Below, piece by piece: positions 25,906 through 38,061 of a stretch of 64,000 nucleotides of DNA. The notes below the pieces were generated by a model. The model made no database searches. It was not told the DNA's origin and saw nothing but the letters and a program-made list of their open reading frames with translations. This DNA comes from Stutzerimonas stutzeri. Lineage in GTDB: Bacteria > Pseudomonadota > Gammaproteobacteria > Pseudomonadales > Pseudomonadaceae. The stretch spans positions 1 to 64,000 of the forward strand of contig NZ_JAMOIH010000005.1 in the NCBI RefSeq assembly GCF_024448955.1. Reading direction: 5' to 3'. Made by a program: the position numbers and the translations under genes. Numbering within the stretch: the stretch's first letter is position 1; every line of letters begins with the position of its first letter.

Positions 25906-26954
25906 CCGAACACTGGTGGCAGGCGCCCTGTCGCGCCCTCGATGAACGTGCGCGCCAGGCGGCGCTGGAGCGCGATGCGCAATTGACCAAGCCGAGCGGC
26001 GCACTGGGGCGCATCGAAGCACTGGTGCCGCAGCTGGCGGCGCTGCGTGGCAATGAGCGTCCAAGCGTTGACCCTGTCTGGATCACCATTTTCGCGGGGG
26101 ATCATGGTGTTGCCGCTGAGGGCATTTCGGCTTTTCCGCAGTCGGTGACCGGGCAGATGCTGGGCAACTTCGTCAACGGCGGCGCCGCGATCAGCGTGCT
26201 GGCTCGTCAGCTGGGCGCGACGCTGGAAGTGGTTGACCTGGGAACGGCGTCGCCGGTTGGGCCGTTTCCCGGCGTTCGGCACTTGGTGCTGGGCGCGGGC
26301 ACGGCGAACTTCGCTAAGGAGCCGGCGATGAGCATGGACATCTGCCTGCAGGCGCTGCATGCCGGGCGTGACAGCGTATTGCGTGCACAAGCAGGCCAAG
26401 CCGCGTTGTTCATCGGCGGGGAGATGGGCATCGGCAATACCACCACCGCAGCCGCTTTGGCCTGTGCAGTACTGGGATGTGACCCTCGCTATCTAGCCGG
26501 ACCTGGAACGGGCCTGGATGCCGCAGGCGTGGTGCACAAATGTGCCGTTATCGAACGTGCACTGGCGCTGCATGCCGGTAATCACGACACCTTGGACTGG
26601 ATGCAGCGGCTCGGCGGCTTCGAGCTGGCGGCTTTGACCGGCGCCTATCTGGCCTGCGCTCAGCAGGGCATCGTAGTGCTGGTGGATGGCTTCATCTGCA
26701 GTGTGGCGGCGCTTTGCGCGGTGCGTCTGAATCCGGCTTGTCGCGACTGGCTGCTGTTCGCCCATCGCTCGGCCGAGCCCGGCCACCTAGCTGTATTGGA
26801 AGCGCTCGATGCCCGGCCCTTGCTCGACCTCGGCCTGCGATTGGGCGAGGGCAGCGGCGCAGCGCTGGCCGTCCCTCTGCTGCGGCTCGCCTGCGCACTT
26901 CACGAGCAAATGGCGACCTTCGCTGAAGCGGCTGTCGCCGGACAGGGCGTATGA
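25902..26954 (+). CDS. cobT: Nicotinate-nucleotide:dimethylbenzimidazole phosphoribosyltransferase
   Basis: CobT activates dimethylbenzimidazole to alpha-ribazole phosphate. The 350-residue product starts at a TTG overlapping the cobU stop. Recognisable blocks are [45 protein letters not shown] and the GTGLDAAGV loop. The C-terminal catalytic Glu is expected in [10 protein letters not shown]. Confidence 0.94.
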   Translation: MTEHWWQAPCRALDERARQAALERDAQLTKPSGALGRIEALVPQLAALRGNERPSVDPVWITIFAGDHGVAAEGISAFPQSVTGQMLGNFVNGGAAISVLARQLGATLEVVDLGTASPVGPFPGVRHLVLGAGTANFAKEPAMSMDICLQALHAGRDSVLRAQAGQAALFIGGEMGIGNTTTAAALACAVLGCDPRYLAGPGTGLDAAGVVHKCAVIERALALHAGNHDTLDWMQRLGGFELAALTGAYLACAQQGIVVLVDGFICSVAALCAVRLNPACRDWLLFAHRSAEPGHLAVLEALDARPLLDLGLRLGEGSGAALAVPLLRLACALHEQMATFAEAAVAGQGV

Positions 26955-27544
26955 ATCTTCATCTGGACATGTTGCGTCACGGCGAGACGGTCTCCGGCGG
27001 TGGCTTTCGCGGTCGACTGGACGACGCGCTCACCGAAGCCGGCTGGCAACAGATGCGCCACGCGGTCACCACTGCTGGGCCTTGGGATCGGATCATCAGC
27101 TCTCCCTTGCGTCGCTGCGCAGCTTTCGCCGTGGAATGGGCCGAGCAGTGCAAACTACCGCTGGAATTCGAACCCGACCTGCGCGAACTCGACTTCGGCG
27201 ATTGGGAAGGTCGTACGGCTGCCGAACTGATGATCGACCAAAGCGAGGCCTTGGGCCGCTTCTGGAACGATCCCTACGGCTTCACCCCACCCGGCGGCGA
27301 GCGGTTGATCGATTTTGAAACGCGCGTGCTGACAGCCATCGAGCGACTCACCGACCGCTTTGCTGGCGAGCGTATCCTGCTGGTCAGCCATGCCGGCGTG
27401 ATGCGCCTGCTTTTGGCCGAAGCGCGTGGTTTACCGCGCGGGCAGCTGTTGCAGGTCGAAGTGGGTCACGGACAAGTGTTCGGGCTGAGAACCGGTTTCG
27501 CCGACGCCACGCTCTGGCTGAAAGAAGCATGCAGCCTTTTCTGA
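26951..27544 (+). CDS. cobC: Alpha-ribazole phosphatase
   Basis: This histidine phosphatase of 197 residues dephosphorylates alpha-ribazole-5'-phosphate or the late cobalamin phosphate. The phosphohistidine motif is MLRHGETV near residue 5, followed by [14 protein letters not shown], the second Arg in SPLRRC and the C-terminal His in [12 protein letters not shown]. It overlaps cobT and cobS. The symbol follows E. coli/Salmonella and differs from the decarboxylase of the same symbol upstream. Confidence 0.9.
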   Translation: MNLHLDMLRHGETVSGGGFRGRLDDALTEAGWQQMRHAVTTAGPWDRIISSPLRRCAAFAVEWAEQCKLPLEFEPDLRELDFGDWEGRTAAELMIDQSEALGRFWNDPYGFTPPGGERLIDFETRVLTAIERLTDRFAGERILLVSHAGVMRLLLAEARGLPRGQLLQVEVGHGQVFGLRTGFADATLWLKEACSLF

Positions 27545-28260
27545 TCGCGCTGCAGTTTCTCACCAGCCTGCCGGTGCGGCTGAGCGGCATGCCCGCGCCG
27601 CAGAGGGTGGGCCGGTCGCTGCTTCATTACCCCTTGGTGGGGTTGCTGCTGGGCTCGATTCTCTGGCTTGGCAGTCTCGCCATCGAAGGTGCCGCGGTGC
27701 CGTTGCAGGCGGCTTTGCTACTCGCAGCCTGGGTGGCGCTGACCGGCGGGCTGCACCTCGATGGCCTTGCCGACAGTGCCGATGCCTGGGTCGGCGGTTT
27801 CGGTGATCGGGAGCGCACCCTCGCGATCATGAAAGACCCGCGCAGCGGCCCGATTGCCGTGGTGGTGCTTGTGTTGTTGCTGCTGCTCAAGTTCGTCGCG
27901 CTCCGGACGCTGCTTGCCGCAGGGGATCAGATGGCCCTGCTGCTGGCTCCGTTGCTCGGGCGCGGTGCCTTGCTCGGGCTGTTTCTGACGACACCCTATG
28001 TGCGCCCGGGCGGCCTCGGTCAGGCCCTTGCCGAGCACCTTCCACGTGCATCCGTTTGTATCGTCCTGATCGCGGTTATCGCGTTGTGTCTGGTGCTGGG
28101 CACGAGCGGTTGGTTGGCATTGGCGGTGAGCGTCGGTATCGGCTGGCTGGCACGCCGGGCGATGTGCCGGCGCATCGGCGGCACCACCGGCGACACGGCC
28201 GGTGCGCTGCTGGAGCTGGTGGAGTGCGGTGTGCTGGTCGCGCTGGCGTTACAGCTATGA
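27529..28260 (+). CDS. cobS: Adenosylcobinamide-GDP ribazoletransferase
   Basis: This membrane-bound cobalamin synthase (CobV) joins the activated corrinoid to alpha-ribazole. The 243-residue product has several transmembrane helices and the family's acidic motifs GGLHLDGLADSADAW, MKDPRSGPIA and GRIGGTTGD-like CRRIGGTTGDTAGA. It is the last gene of the operon, whose end abuts the convergent modC with three bases between stops. Confidence 0.93.
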   Translation: MQPFLIALQFLTSLPVRLSGMPAPQRVGRSLLHYPLVGLLLGSILWLGSLAIEGAAVPLQAALLLAAWVALTGGLHLDGLADSADAWVGGFGDRERTLAIMKDPRSGPIAVVVLVLLLLLKFVALRTLLAAGDQMALLLAPLLGRGALLGLFLTTPYVRPGGLGQALAEHLPRASVCIVLIAVIALCLVLGTSGWLALAVSVGIGWLARRAMCRRIGGTTGDTAGALLELVECGVLVALALQL

Positions 28261-28263
28261 ATC

Positions 28264-29355
28264 TCAGCCGAGCAGGGCGACGGCCTTGATCTGCGCCCAT
28301 ACCGCTTTGCCCTCTACGACCCCAAGCTGATCCGCCGAGCGCCGGGTGATGCGCGCCAGCAAAGGCGTGCCTTGCGCGTCCAGTCGTACGAGAACGTGCG
28401 CCGGCGTATCGGCAGCGACGATCTGCTCGACGCGCGCCGGTAGCAGATTGCTGATGCTGGTGCCTTCCGCTCGTTCCAGGGCGAGGCTGACGTCTCGTGC
28501 ATGGACGCGAAAGCGCAGCCGATGCCCTATTGCTTCGTCACGCCGCGCCACCAGCACTTCGCCGCCGGTAAAGACCAGGCGGGTGAGGTGATAGATCGGG
28601 TCATGTTCGGCCACCTGTGACTCGATGACCACGCCGGCGTCTTCGCTGAACGCTGTGGGCAAATCGAGGCGAGCGAGCATCTCTCGCAGCCCGCCCTGAG
28701 CCACGACGCGGCCTTCTTCAAGCAGCACCAGATGATCGGCCAGCCGGGCAACTTCGTCCGGCGAGTGGCTGACATAAAGGACGGGAATTTCCAGTTCGTC
28801 ATGCAGCCGCTCCAGATACGGCAGGATTTCCTGCTTGCGCTTGAAATCGAGGGCGGCCAGTGGCTCGTCCATCAGCAGAAGCCGCGGACTGGTCAGCAGG
28901 GCGCGGGCGATGCCGACCCGCTGCCGCTCGCCGCCCGACAGGCGCTCGGGCATGCGGTCGAGCAGGTGACCAATGCCAAGCAATTCGACCGCCTGCCCCC
29001 AGATCACGCGGCGCTCGTTCCGCACGACGCGCTTCATGCCGAATTCCAGGTTGCGCTTCACCGAAAGATGGGCGAACAGGTTGGCTTCCTGAAACACATA
29101 GCCGATCGCACGTTGGTGCGGCGGTACGAAACAGCCGCTGGCCGAGTCCTGCCAGCGTTCGCCGTTGATCTCGATCCGCCCGGTTGCGTTGCGCTCGAGG
29201 CCGGCGATGCAACGCAGGCAACTGGTCTTGCCGGAACCCGAGGGGCCGAACAAGGCGGTCACGCCACGTCCGGGCAGCTTCAGATCCACGTCTAGCCGGA
29301 AGCCGGGATAGGCCATCTGCAGCTGTGCCTGGATGTTGCTTGGTCCTTCGTTCAT
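28264..29355 (-). CDS. modC: Molybdate ABC transporter ATP-binding protein
   Basis: ModC powers molybdate import. Starting at MNEGPSN, whose ATG overlaps the modB stop, it has 363 residues. The ABC domain shows Walker [10 protein letters not shown], the signature [15 protein letters not shown] and Walker [13 protein letters not shown]. The C-terminal third carries a molybdate-binding TOBE/Mop domain ([20 protein letters not shown]). The frame continues upstream through modB in another reading frame, which is not used. Confidence 0.94.
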   Translation of the reverse strand: MNEGPSNIQAQLQMAYPGFRLDVDLKLPGRGVTALFGPSGSGKTSCLRCIAGLERNATGRIEINGERWQDSASGCFVPPHQRAIGYVFQEANLFAHLSVKRNLEFGMKRVVRNERRVIWGQAVELLGIGHLLDRMPERLSGGERQRVGIARALLTSPRLLLMDEPLAALDFKRKQEILPYLERLHDELEIPVLYVSHSPDEVARLADHLVLLEEGRVVAQGGLREMLARLDLPTAFSEDAGVVIESQVAEHDPIYHLTRLVFTGGEVLVARRDEAIGHRLRFRVHARDVSLALERAEGTSISNLLPARVEQIVAADTPAHVLVRLDAQGTPLLARITRRSADQLGVVEGKAVWAQIKAVALLG

Positions 29356-30035
29356 CCGCGCCATCCTTGTTTGAGGCGGCTGCTGTATAGCACCAGCAGG
29401 ACCAGGAAGGAAAACACCAGCATGCCGCCCGCCAGCCAATGGGCCTGCGCATATTCCATGGCCTCGACGTGATCGTAGATCTGCACCGACAGCACGCGGG
29501 TTTTCTCCGGTATGTTGCCGCCGATCATCAGCACCACGCCAAATTCCCCGACGGTGTGGGCGAAGCCGAGGATGCTGGCGGTGATGAATCCGGGGCGAGC
29601 GAGTGGAAGAACGACCGTGAAGAAGGTATCCAGCGGCCCGGCACGCAGCGTCGCGGCGGCTTCCAACGGACGTTCGCCGATGGATTCGAAGGCGTTCTGC
29701 AGCGGCTGCACGACGAAGGGCATCGAATAGAACACCGAGCCCACCACCAGACCCGCAAAGGTAAACGGCAGAGTGCCGAGCCCGAGGCTTTGCGTCAGCT
29801 GTCCGACCGGACCGTTCGGGCCCATGGCGACCAGCAGGTAAAAGCCCAGCACGCTCGGCGGCAGCACCAATGGCAGCGCCACCACCGCACCGATCGGCCC
29901 CTTGAGGCGCGACTGGGTACGCGCCAGCCACCAGGCGATCGGCGTGCCGATCACCAACAACAACAGCGTGGTGATACCGGCAAGCTTGAGTGTCAGCAGG
30001 ACGGCTGCCAAGCCTGCATCGTCCAGAGGCATCAT
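29352..30035 (-). CDS. modB: Molybdate ABC transporter permease
   Basis: ModB is a 227-residue inner-membrane permease with about five or six hydrophobic segments. The cytoplasmic EAA loop reads [20 protein letters not shown], and [14 protein letters not shown] is typical of ModB. It starts seven bases after modA and overlaps modC by four. Confidence 0.94.
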   Translation of the reverse strand: MMPLDDAGLAAVLLTLKLAGITTLLLLVIGTPIAWWLARTQSRLKGPIGAVVALPLVLPPSVLGFYLLVAMGPNGPVGQLTQSLGLGTLPFTFAGLVVGSVFYSMPFVVQPLQNAFESIGERPLEAAATLRAGPLDTFFTVVLPLARPGFITASILGFAHTVGEFGVVLMIGGNIPEKTRVLSVQIYDHVEAMEYAQAHWLAGGMLVFSFLVLLVLYSSRLKQGWRG

Positions 30036-30042
30036 GGCGGCG

Positions 30043-31618
<1,576 letters not shown>

Positions 31619-31652
31619 GTTTGGCCCTTGTGAGTGCGCGCATTCTGCCAAG

Positions 31653-31676
31653 CGCTATATAGATCTGTATATAGCG
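31653..31676. promoter_or_regulatory. ModE operator
   Basis: CGCTATATA-N6-TATATAGCG is a 24-bp perfect palindrome outside the spacer and closely fits the ModE consensus known from E. coli. It lies 35-58 bp upstream of the modE start and 105 bp upstream of the divergent peroxidase gene, so it may control one or both. Confidence 0.85.
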
Positions 31677-31780
31677 TAATCGGAGCTGCTCGGAATATTT
31701 ACTGCGCCGATGAAAAGGGCAGACGTTGCCGGTTGGGTAGCTCAGGCGTAGCGTGTGGCGATCCCGCTCGGAGATTTGCC

Positions 31781-32329
31781 ATGAGAATCCAACTGATCGT
31801 TGCCTCACTCGCCCTGACGCTGCTGGCCGGCAATGCCACGGCGGATCAGTGCCCGGCCTTGCTGCAGCATGACCTGCCGAAACTGCGTTCGAAGGAAACC
31901 ATCGACCTGTGCCAAGAGTTCCAGGGCAAGGCGTTGGTGGTCGTCAACACCGCCAGCTTCTGTGGCTTCGCGCCGCAATTCGAAGGCCTCGAAGCGCTCT
32001 ACCAGCGATACAAGGACGACGGGTTGGCGGTACTTGGCGTGCCGTCCGATGACTTTTTTCAAGAGTCGGACGATGCCGCCGAGACGGCGGAGGTCTGCTA
32101 CGTCAATTACGGCGTGACCTTCGCCATGGCGCAGACGCAACCCGTGCGGGGTAGCGATGCGATACCGCTGTTCAAGGAATTGGCCGAGCAGGCCGGAGGT
32201 GCGCCACGCTGGAATTTCTACAAGTACGTGGTGGATCGCAACGGCAAGGTCGTCGACTACTTTTCCAGCAAGGTCGAGCCGGACGATCCGAAGCTGATCG
32301 CTGCGGTGGAGAAGGCGTTGGGCGAGTAG
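31781..32329 (+). CDS. Periplasmic glutathione peroxidase-like protein
   Basis: The 182-residue precursor has a signal peptide ending ATA and a thioredoxin-fold glutathione peroxidase domain. The peroxidatic cysteine is Cys61 in [19 protein letters not shown], and the [12 protein letters not shown] block supplies the Trp and Asn of the active site. The usual PCNQF motif is replaced by PSDDF, so the conserved Gln is missing. The start is set by CGGAGATTTGCC. It is divergent from modE, across the ModE box. Confidence 0.88.
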   Translation: MRIQLIVASLALTLLAGNATADQCPALLQHDLPKLRSKETIDLCQEFQGKALVVVNTASFCGFAPQFEGLEALYQRYKDDGLAVLGVPSDDFFQESDDAAETAEVCYVNYGVTFAMAQTQPVRGSDAIPLFKELAEQAGGAPRWNFYKYVVDRNGKVVDYFSSKVEPDDPKLIAAVEKALGE

Positions 32330-32343
32330 CGAGGGGGAAAGAA

Positions 32344-32365
32344 GCCCCGGCCGAGCGGCCGGGGC
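32344..32365 (-). terminator. GC-rich hairpin between convergent genes
   Basis: GCCCCGGCC pairs with GGCCGGGGC around a four-base loop. On the minus strand it is followed by TTCTTTCC, suiting termination of transcription from the right-hand or left-hand gene; the fadL gene begins ten bases beyond it. Confidence 0.5.
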
Positions 32366-32374
32366 GGAGGTGCA

Positions 32375-33634
32375 TCAGAAGCGGTAGCTTAGAGCAGCGC
32401 CGAAGCCGTGGGCGCTGTTTTCGTAGGTGGCGTTGTAGGACGCTTGGCGAATCTTGGTGTCCTCTTCCCAAAGGTAGGAGTAGGCCAGGTCCACTGTCAT
32501 GTCATCGGTCGGGTTCCAAGCCAAGCCAAAGCTTACAGCCGTACGGTCGCCAGTCGGAATGCGTGGCGAGCGGTGGGTGTTGTTAGTCGGGCTTTGGTCC
32601 AAGGCCACGCCAGTGCGCAGGGTCCATTCCTTGTTCAGCTTGTAGGCGGCGCCGAGCGCGTAGGACCAGGTGTCGTGCCAATCTTGTTCTTCTTCGATTG
32701 TGCCGAAAAGACCTGAGGCCGGGCCAGGCGCTACACCTTCATTTTCCACAATGATCGTTTCAAGACGGCTCCAACGAGTCAGTGTCGCGCCACCGTAGAT
32801 CGTCCACTGATCGTTCAATTCATGGGTCAACGAGAAATCGATGGATTCAGGCGTTTCCAGGTCAAGGGAGGCATCGTACTTACCATAGGCGTTTGCGCCG
32901 AAAGTTCCCAAGGCCGGGTCGTTTCCGGTGATCTTGGTATCGCCCTCTAGCTTGTAGTCAACTTTTGAGTGATAGGTTAAACCAGCCCGTGTATGAGGGC
33001 TGAACTCGTACAGCATCCCGATATTGAAACCAAGAGCGGTGTCGTCGCCTTTGATTTTTACCCGACTATCGCTCGCACCAAGCACGGGAGGTACTGCGCT
33101 CTCCAGCTGCCCATCGATACGGTTGATCGTCGGGCCAAAGCCAACCGACAATTTCTCGTTAAAGCGATAGCTGACAGTAGGCTGTACGGTGATAACCCGC
33201 ACTTCGCTGTAGTCACCGTGATAGCGACCAGAGAACCCGCTTTCATAGTCCGTGATCAGGCCAAACGGGACGTAAACGCCAACACCAACTGCCCACTTTT
33301 CGTCCAGTGGCTTGACGTAGTAGCCCATCGGTATAGCAGTGAACGGCACCATATCGCCATCGTTGCTGCCTGGAGCGCCACTAGCGTTCTTAATATCCGT
33401 CTTGGCATTGATCGCCGCCATCCCAAAGCTCACTTCCTCGCGCTTGAGGCGCGACATGCCGGCTGGGTTGCCGAACAGGGTGGTGGCGTCATCGGCAGAA
33501 GAGGAGCGACCGGCAAACGAGGTGCCCATGCCGCTGACGCTCTGCTCGTTAAGGGCGAAACCGGCAGCCATCGCCTGAGTGGAAAGGGCGCCCACGGCTA
33601 CTGCGATCGCGGTCTTCAACCAAGTTGTTTTCAT
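32375..33634 (-). CDS. FadL/OmpP1/TodX family outer-membrane transporter
   Basis: This 419-residue outer-membrane barrel protein is of the family that imports long-chain fatty acids or other hydrophobic compounds. The signal peptide ends AMAAG, and the mature N-terminus ALNEQSVSGMGTSFAG with GNPAGMSRL is the FadL hatch signature. The C-terminus ends in ALSYRF, an outer-membrane insertion signal. It is a single-gene unit with about 170 bp of upstream spacer. Confidence 0.9.
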   Translation of the reverse strand: MKTTWLKTAIAVAVGALSTQAMAAGFALNEQSVSGMGTSFAGRSSSADDATTLFGNPAGMSRLKREEVSFGMAAINAKTDIKNASGAPGSNDGDMVPFTAIPMGYYVKPLDEKWAVGVGVYVPFGLITDYESGFSGRYHGDYSEVRVITVQPTVSYRFNEKLSVGFGPTINRIDGQLESAVPPVLGASDSRVKIKGDDTALGFNIGMLYEFSPHTRAGLTYHSKVDYKLEGDTKITGNDPALGTFGANAYGKYDASLDLETPESIDFSLTHELNDQWTIYGGATLTRWSRLETIIVENEGVAPGPASGLFGTIEEEQDWHDTWSYALGAAYKLNKEWTLRTGVALDQSPTNNTHRSPRIPTGDRTAVSFGLAWNPTDDMTVDLAYSYLWEEDTKIRQASYNATYENSAHGFGAALSYRF

Positions 33635-33808
33635 TGTTGTACTCCAGAGAAAAAAGCGGCTCGGACCCTATCAAGCTTCTCTGATTCGTCGCAAACGAAA
33701 GAGTGCAATTTTTCGTAAAGCGCGACGATCGGCGGCAAAAACAGGCAAACAGCCTAAAACTCACTAGGCATATCTTGACCGCTCGGCCACTCTTCCGTTG
33801 GAGTTCTC

Positions 33809-34654
33809 TCAGGCGACAGGCCGCTGTGGATCGGTGATCCACTCGCTCCAGGACCCTGGATAAAGTTTGGCCAGCGGATAGCCGGCGAGGCACAGCGCAA
33901 ACAGGTTATGGCACGCCGTTACGCCGGAACCGCAATAGGCCACCAGATTGTTCGCAGGCCGATCGGCAAGTTGCTGGCTGAAACGTGCGCGCAGCTGGTC
34001 GGGCGAGAGGAAGCGCCCGTCAGCATCGAGGTTCTCGGTAAACGGAACGCAGGCGGCGCCTGGAATGTGTCCGGCAACCGGATCGATCGGTTCAACTTTG
34101 CCAAGAAAACGGGGCAGGGCGCGGGCATCTATCAGGGTCAGGATTGGCGTTTCAAGCTCGCCCGAAAGCGCCGCTGCGTCGATGGTCAGGTTGTCATCGG
34201 GTTGTCCGTGGAATCTCCCTGCCACCGCCGCAGGCACCTGTTGCTCGACTGGCAGACCGGCGTCGCACCAGGCGCGGTAGCCCCCGTCGAGCAGGTATAC
34301 GCCGTCACGCTTGCCTAGCCAAGCCAGCAGCCACCAGGCCCGAGCGGCGAAGGCGCCGGGGCCGTCGTCATAGAGCACGATTTCGCTGTCGTCATTCAAA
34401 CCCAGTGCCTGGAACGTTGCGATCAAAGCCTCAGGGTCCGGCAGCGGATGCCGGCCGGTTACGCCCGGTACGATTTTTCCAGACAGATCGCGTTCGAGAT
34501 CGGCATGGCGGGCGCCGGGAATATGCGCATCGGCGTAGCTGCGTCCGCCGTAATCTGGATCATCCAATGCGTAGCGGCAATCGAGGATACGCAGTGCAGG
34601 TTCATGCAGGCGCGCGGCCAGTTGGTCGGCGCTGATCAGTTGGGCAAGCGGCAT
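33809..34654 (-). CDS. sseA: 3-mercaptopyruvate sulfurtransferase
   Basis: This 281-residue enzyme has two rhodanese domains. It transfers sulfur from 3-mercaptopyruvate to thiol acceptors or cyanide. The active-site loop CGSGVTA (Cys241) is the mercaptopyruvate type rather than the CRKGVTA of thiosulfate rhodaneses. The N-terminal inactive domain contains YLLDGGYRAWCDAGLPVE-like linker sequence. It is divergent from rnd. Confidence 0.9.
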   Translation of the reverse strand: MPLAQLISADQLAARLHEPALRILDCRYALDDPDYGGRSYADAHIPGARHADLERDLSGKIVPGVTGRHPLPDPEALIATFQALGLNDDSEIVLYDDGPGAFAARAWWLLAWLGKRDGVYLLDGGYRAWCDAGLPVEQQVPAAVAGRFHGQPDDNLTIDAAALSGELETPILTLIDARALPRFLGKVEPIDPVAGHIPGAACVPFTENLDADGRFLSPDQLRARFSQQLADRPANNLVAYCGSGVTACHNLFALCLAGYPLAKLYPGSWSEWITDPQRPVA

Positions 34655-34730
34655 GGCGGGGCTCCATTCTGAGATTCGCGAAACGTTAGCACGCGATGGA
34701 TGAGCAGGGCGCGGCGTGACCCGAGCGATA

Positions 34731-34736
34731 TATACT
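34731..34736 (+). promoter_or_regulatory. Probable -10 element for rnd
   Basis: TATACT lies in GCGATATATACTGCGCG about 55 bp upstream of the rnd start. The -35 region is not clear. Confidence 0.4.
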
Positions 34737-34789
34737 GCGCGCCTTTCGACCAGGCGTCCGGTCGCGAGCCGAATAACAAGGAGGGCCTA

Positions 34790-35914
34790 GTGGCCATCGA
34801 AACTCAATGGGTGCTGGATGACGCGCATCTGGCCCGTCTGTGTGGCGAGTGGCGCCAGCTGCCTTACGTGGCGGTGGATACCGAGTTCATGCGGGTCGAT
34901 ACCTTCTACCCGATTGCTGCCCTGTTGCAGGTTGGCGACGGACGTTGCGCTTATCTGATCGATCCGTTGCGGATCAGCGATTGGAGCGCCTTTGCCGGTC
35001 TGCTGGAAGACCCGGCCGTGGTGAAGGTTCTGCATGCCTGCAGCGAAGATCTGGAGGTGCTCTGGCGTCTGACCGGCAGCTTGCCAACGCCGTTGTTTGA
35101 TACGCAGCTTGCCGCCGGCTACCTGAATATTGGCTTCTCCATGGGCTATTCACGCCTGGTGCAGAGCGTGCTGAACATCGAACTGCCCAAGGGCGAAACG
35201 CGCTCCGACTGGCTCCAGCGACCGCTGAGCGAGATGCAGATTCGCTACGCCGCCGAAGATGCGCAGCATCTGGCCGAGCTGTACGAGGCGCTGCAGCCGA
35301 GACTGGCAGATGACAAGCGTGCCTGGGTGATTGAAGACGGTGCCGAGCTGGTAGCCAATCTGCAGCGCGAAACGGATCCTGATGAAGCCTATCGCGACGT
35401 CAAGCAGGCCTGGCGTCTCAAGCCGCGACAGCTCGCGGTGTTGCGTGTACTGACTGCTTGGCGAGAGCGTGAGGCGCGAGCGCGCAATCAACCGCGCAAT
35501 CGGGTGTTGCGTGAGCACAGCCTGTGGCCGCTGGCGCGTACCCAGCCGACCGATCTTGTAAGCCTCGCGCGTATTGACGACATGCATCCGCGCACCGTGC
35601 GTCAGGATGGTGAAACCCTGCTGGAGCTGATCCGCGCTGGCGCCGCCACGTCTGAGCAGGAGTGGCCTGAGCCGTTGCCGGAGCCGCTGCCGCTGGAAGT
35701 GTCGGGGCTCTTGAAAAAGCTGCGTGCGGTAGGTCAGCGCGAAGCCGAGGCGCTCGATATCGCGCCTGAACTGATGTTGCGCAAGAAGGTGCTCGAAGCC
35801 TTGCTGAAGACCGGCTATCCGGATGGGCCTTATGAGTTGCCTGATTCGCTACGCGGTTGGCGTCGCGAGCGTATGGGCCAAGCCCTTCTCGATGTATTGG
35901 AAGTGAAGTCATGA
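34790..35914 (+). CDS. rnd: Ribonuclease D
   Basis: RNase D trims tRNA 3' ends. The GTG at 34790 follows AAGGAGGGCCTA, an excellent ribosome site, giving 374 residues; the upstream in-frame extension is not needed. The DEDD exonuclease motifs are [20 protein letters not shown] and [11 protein letters not shown]. Two HRDC-type helical domains follow ([20 protein letters not shown]). It overlaps ycgL by four bases. Confidence 0.94.
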   Translation: MAIETQWVLDDAHLARLCGEWRQLPYVAVDTEFMRVDTFYPIAALLQVGDGRCAYLIDPLRISDWSAFAGLLEDPAVVKVLHACSEDLEVLWRLTGSLPTPLFDTQLAAGYLNIGFSMGYSRLVQSVLNIELPKGETRSDWLQRPLSEMQIRYAAEDAQHLAELYEALQPRLADDKRAWVIEDGAELVANLQRETDPDEAYRDVKQAWRLKPRQLAVLRVLTAWREREARARNQPRNRVLREHSLWPLARTQPTDLVSLARIDDMHPRTVRQDGETLLELIRAGAATSEQEWPEPLPEPLPLEVSGLLKKLRAVGQREAEALDIAPELMLRKKVLEALLKTGYPDGPYELPDSLRGWRRERMGQALLDVLEVKS

Positions 35915-36204
35915 AACGCATCTGCTCTATATATAGAAGCCCCCGCAAGAACGGAATGTACCTGTACGTCGAGCGTAGCGAGGCGTTGGCACGGGTGCCT
36001 GAAGCCTTGCTTGCCGCCTTCGGCCCGCCCCAGCTCGCCTTCGATATTGTCCTGACGCCAGAGCGCAAACTGGCCCAGGAGGACATCGCGACGGTGCTCG
36101 ATAATCTGGAAAAGCAGGGTTATCACCTGCAGATGCCGCCGCCTGAGGAAGAGTACATCGAGCATTTGCCCGAAGAGCTGCTGCGCCGCAACGATCCTGT
36201 TTAA
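35911..36204 (+). CDS. ycgL: YcgL domain protein
   Basis: This 97-residue protein of the conserved YcgL family (UPF0745) has unknown biochemical role. The sequence [20 protein letters not shown] and the [13 protein letters not shown] block are diagnostic. It starts at the ATG overlapping the rnd stop, in the rnd-ycgL-ycgN arrangement known from pseudomonads. Confidence 0.9.
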   Translation: MKRICSIYRSPRKNGMYLYVERSEALARVPEALLAAFGPPQLAFDIVLTPERKLAQEDIATVLDNLEKQGYHLQMPPPEEEYIEHLPEELLRRNDPV

Positions 36205-36279
36205 GCCGGCGTGTGCCCGAGCTTGGCCAGTCGCATCGCAATGGCTAGACTCGCGCCTTTATTCGAGATGGCAAATTCC

Positions 36280-36729
36280 ATGGCGGCAAAAGTCGAACCC
36301 TTCTGGAAGCGCAAAACCCTCGCCGAGCTGGACTCGGTCGAGTGGGAGTCGCTGTGCGACGGCTGCGGCTTGTGCTGCCTGCAGAAGCTCGAAGATGAAG
36401 AGGACGGCAGCGTCTACTACACCCGCATCGCCTGTAAATTGCTTGATCTGAACAGCTGCCGTTGCACGGATTATCCCAACCGACGGGCCAGTGTGCCCGA
36501 TTGCATACAGCTGACCGCAGCGGATGCCGCGCAATTCAAGTGGCTGCCACCGACCTGCGGTTATCGACTGGTAGCCGAGGGTAAGGATCTCCCGCTCTGG
36601 CATCATCTGGTTTGCGGCGACCCGGATGCGGTGCATGCCGAGCGGATTTCTCAGTCCGGGCGGATGATCGCCGAGGGCTCCGTCGCCGAGGACGACTGGG
36701 AAGATCATTTGATTTTCCGAGCCGGTTGA
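36280..36729 (+). CDS. ycgN: YcgN cysteine-cluster protein (UPF0260)
   Basis: The protein has 149 residues from the ATG giving [17 protein letters not shown]; two in-frame ATGs upstream are possible but give an untypical N-terminus. [12 protein letters not shown] and the later [10 protein letters not shown] form the YkgJ/YcgN-type cysteine cluster, likely to bind zinc or iron. Its function is unknown. Confidence 0.88.
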   Translation: MAAKVEPFWKRKTLAELDSVEWESLCDGCGLCCLQKLEDEEDGSVYYTRIACKLLDLNSCRCTDYPNRRASVPDCIQLTAADAAQFKWLPPTCGYRLVAEGKDLPLWHHLVCGDPDAVHAERISQSGRMIAEGSVAEDDWEDHLIFRAG

Positions 36730-36781
36730 ATCTCCGTCTGGACGCGTCGTCATAGCACTGAACTCAACCTGGAGTCGCTCG

Positions 36782-38008
36782 ATGTCCCTTCGCCTGTTAC
36801 CGCTGCTTGCCGTTCTGTTGTTGTCGTTCATTACGACGGCGCACGCCGCCAAGAGCGTGGATGTCGACTTCAACGTCAAGTTCGTCCCCGAGCAGGATAT
36901 TGCTGAAGTCGAACTGCTTGTAGAAGACGGCAGCGTTATCCAATACATCGATTTCAATCTGGGTGACGAAGGGCTGTACAGCGGCTTCGTGACCGATCCG
37001 GAGGGCAGCTGGCAGGAAGAGAACGGCCGCGGCGTCTGGCGGCCGGTCGCTGGCAAGGCGCGGCTGAGCTATCGGGTCAAGGTCAGTCACCAGCGCAAGA
37101 ATGGACGCTTCGATGCGCGAATGACGGACGACTGGGCGTTGCTGCGCGGTGACGATCTGGTTCCCGCCGGCCGTATGGATCATCAGGACGGCGTCAAATT
37201 GATCTCCCGACTGCGGGTCGAGCTTCCGAAAGAGTGGAAAAGCGTCGAGACGGGCTGGCCCCGTATCGGCAAGAACCGCTTTCGCATCGACAATCGGGAA
37301 CGCATGTTCGATCGTCCGACCGGCTGGATTCTTGCCGGCAAGCTCGGCAGTCGTCGGGCCAGACTCGGTGAAACCGACGTAACGGTAGCCGGCCCGGTGG
37401 GCGAGGGGTTGCGGCGGATGGATATTCTCACGCTGCTCACGTTCGTCTGGCCTGAAGTACAGAACGTATTCCCGCGTGATCCGAAGAAACTGCTGATCGT
37501 GGGCGCCGGGGATCCTATGTGGCGGGGCGGTCTCTCGGGTCCGAACTCTCTGTTCATGCATTCTGACCGGCCGCTGGTCAGCGAAAACGGCACCAGCTCA
37601 CTGGTGCATGAACTGGTCCATGTGTTCAGCCGTATTACCGATGCCGACCGCAGTGACTGGATCAGCGAAGGGCTGGCCGAGTACTACGCCATCGAGTTGA
37701 TGCGCAGGGCCGGCGGCATGAGCGAAGATCGATACCAGCGGGTGCGTGAGCACCTGACTAAATGGAGTCGCAAAGTCACTAGTCTGCGGACCGAACATTC
37801 CAGCGGTCCCGTCACGGCCAGGGCGGTGCTGTTGTTACAGGAGCTCGACCGCGAGATCCGACAGCGCACCAAGAACCGGCACTCGCTAGACGATGTCGCG
37901 CGCGGCCTGATGCGCCTCGACAAGACCACCACCGAAGACTTCATCGATATCACCGAAACCATGCTGGGCGGCGCCTCGGCCGTGTTGGACACCCGTCTGT
38001 TGCGTTGA
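36782..38008 (+). CDS. Exported gluzincin-like metalloprotease
   Basis: This 408-residue precursor has a signal peptide ending AHAA. A beta-rich N-terminal part leads to a metal site, His276-Glu-x-x-His280 in [11 protein letters not shown], with a third ligand Glu296 in [11 protein letters not shown]. This layout resembles M61 glycyl-aminopeptidase-like and other gluzincin enzymes, though the gap to the Glu ligand is a few residues short of the M1 norm. Its substrate is unknown and it is predicted periplasmic. Confidence 0.75.
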   Translation: MSLRLLPLLAVLLLSFITTAHAAKSVDVDFNVKFVPEQDIAEVELLVEDGSVIQYIDFNLGDEGLYSGFVTDPEGSWQEENGRGVWRPVAGKARLSYRVKVSHQRKNGRFDARMTDDWALLRGDDLVPAGRMDHQDGVKLISRLRVELPKEWKSVETGWPRIGKNRFRIDNRERMFDRPTGWILAGKLGSRRARLGETDVTVAGPVGEGLRRMDILTLLTFVWPEVQNVFPRDPKKLLIVGAGDPMWRGGLSGPNSLFMHSDRPLVSENGTSSLVHELVHVFSRITDADRSDWISEGLAEYYAIELMRRAGGMSEDRYQRVREHLTKWSRKVTSLRTEHSSGPVTARAVLLLQELDREIRQRTKNRHSLDDVARGLMRLDKTTTEDFIDITETMLGGASAVLDTRLLR

Positions 38009-38061
38009 GATACGTGAGGTTGGGGCGCGCCTGGGCAGATGATCCAATCCAAGGAGTTGCC

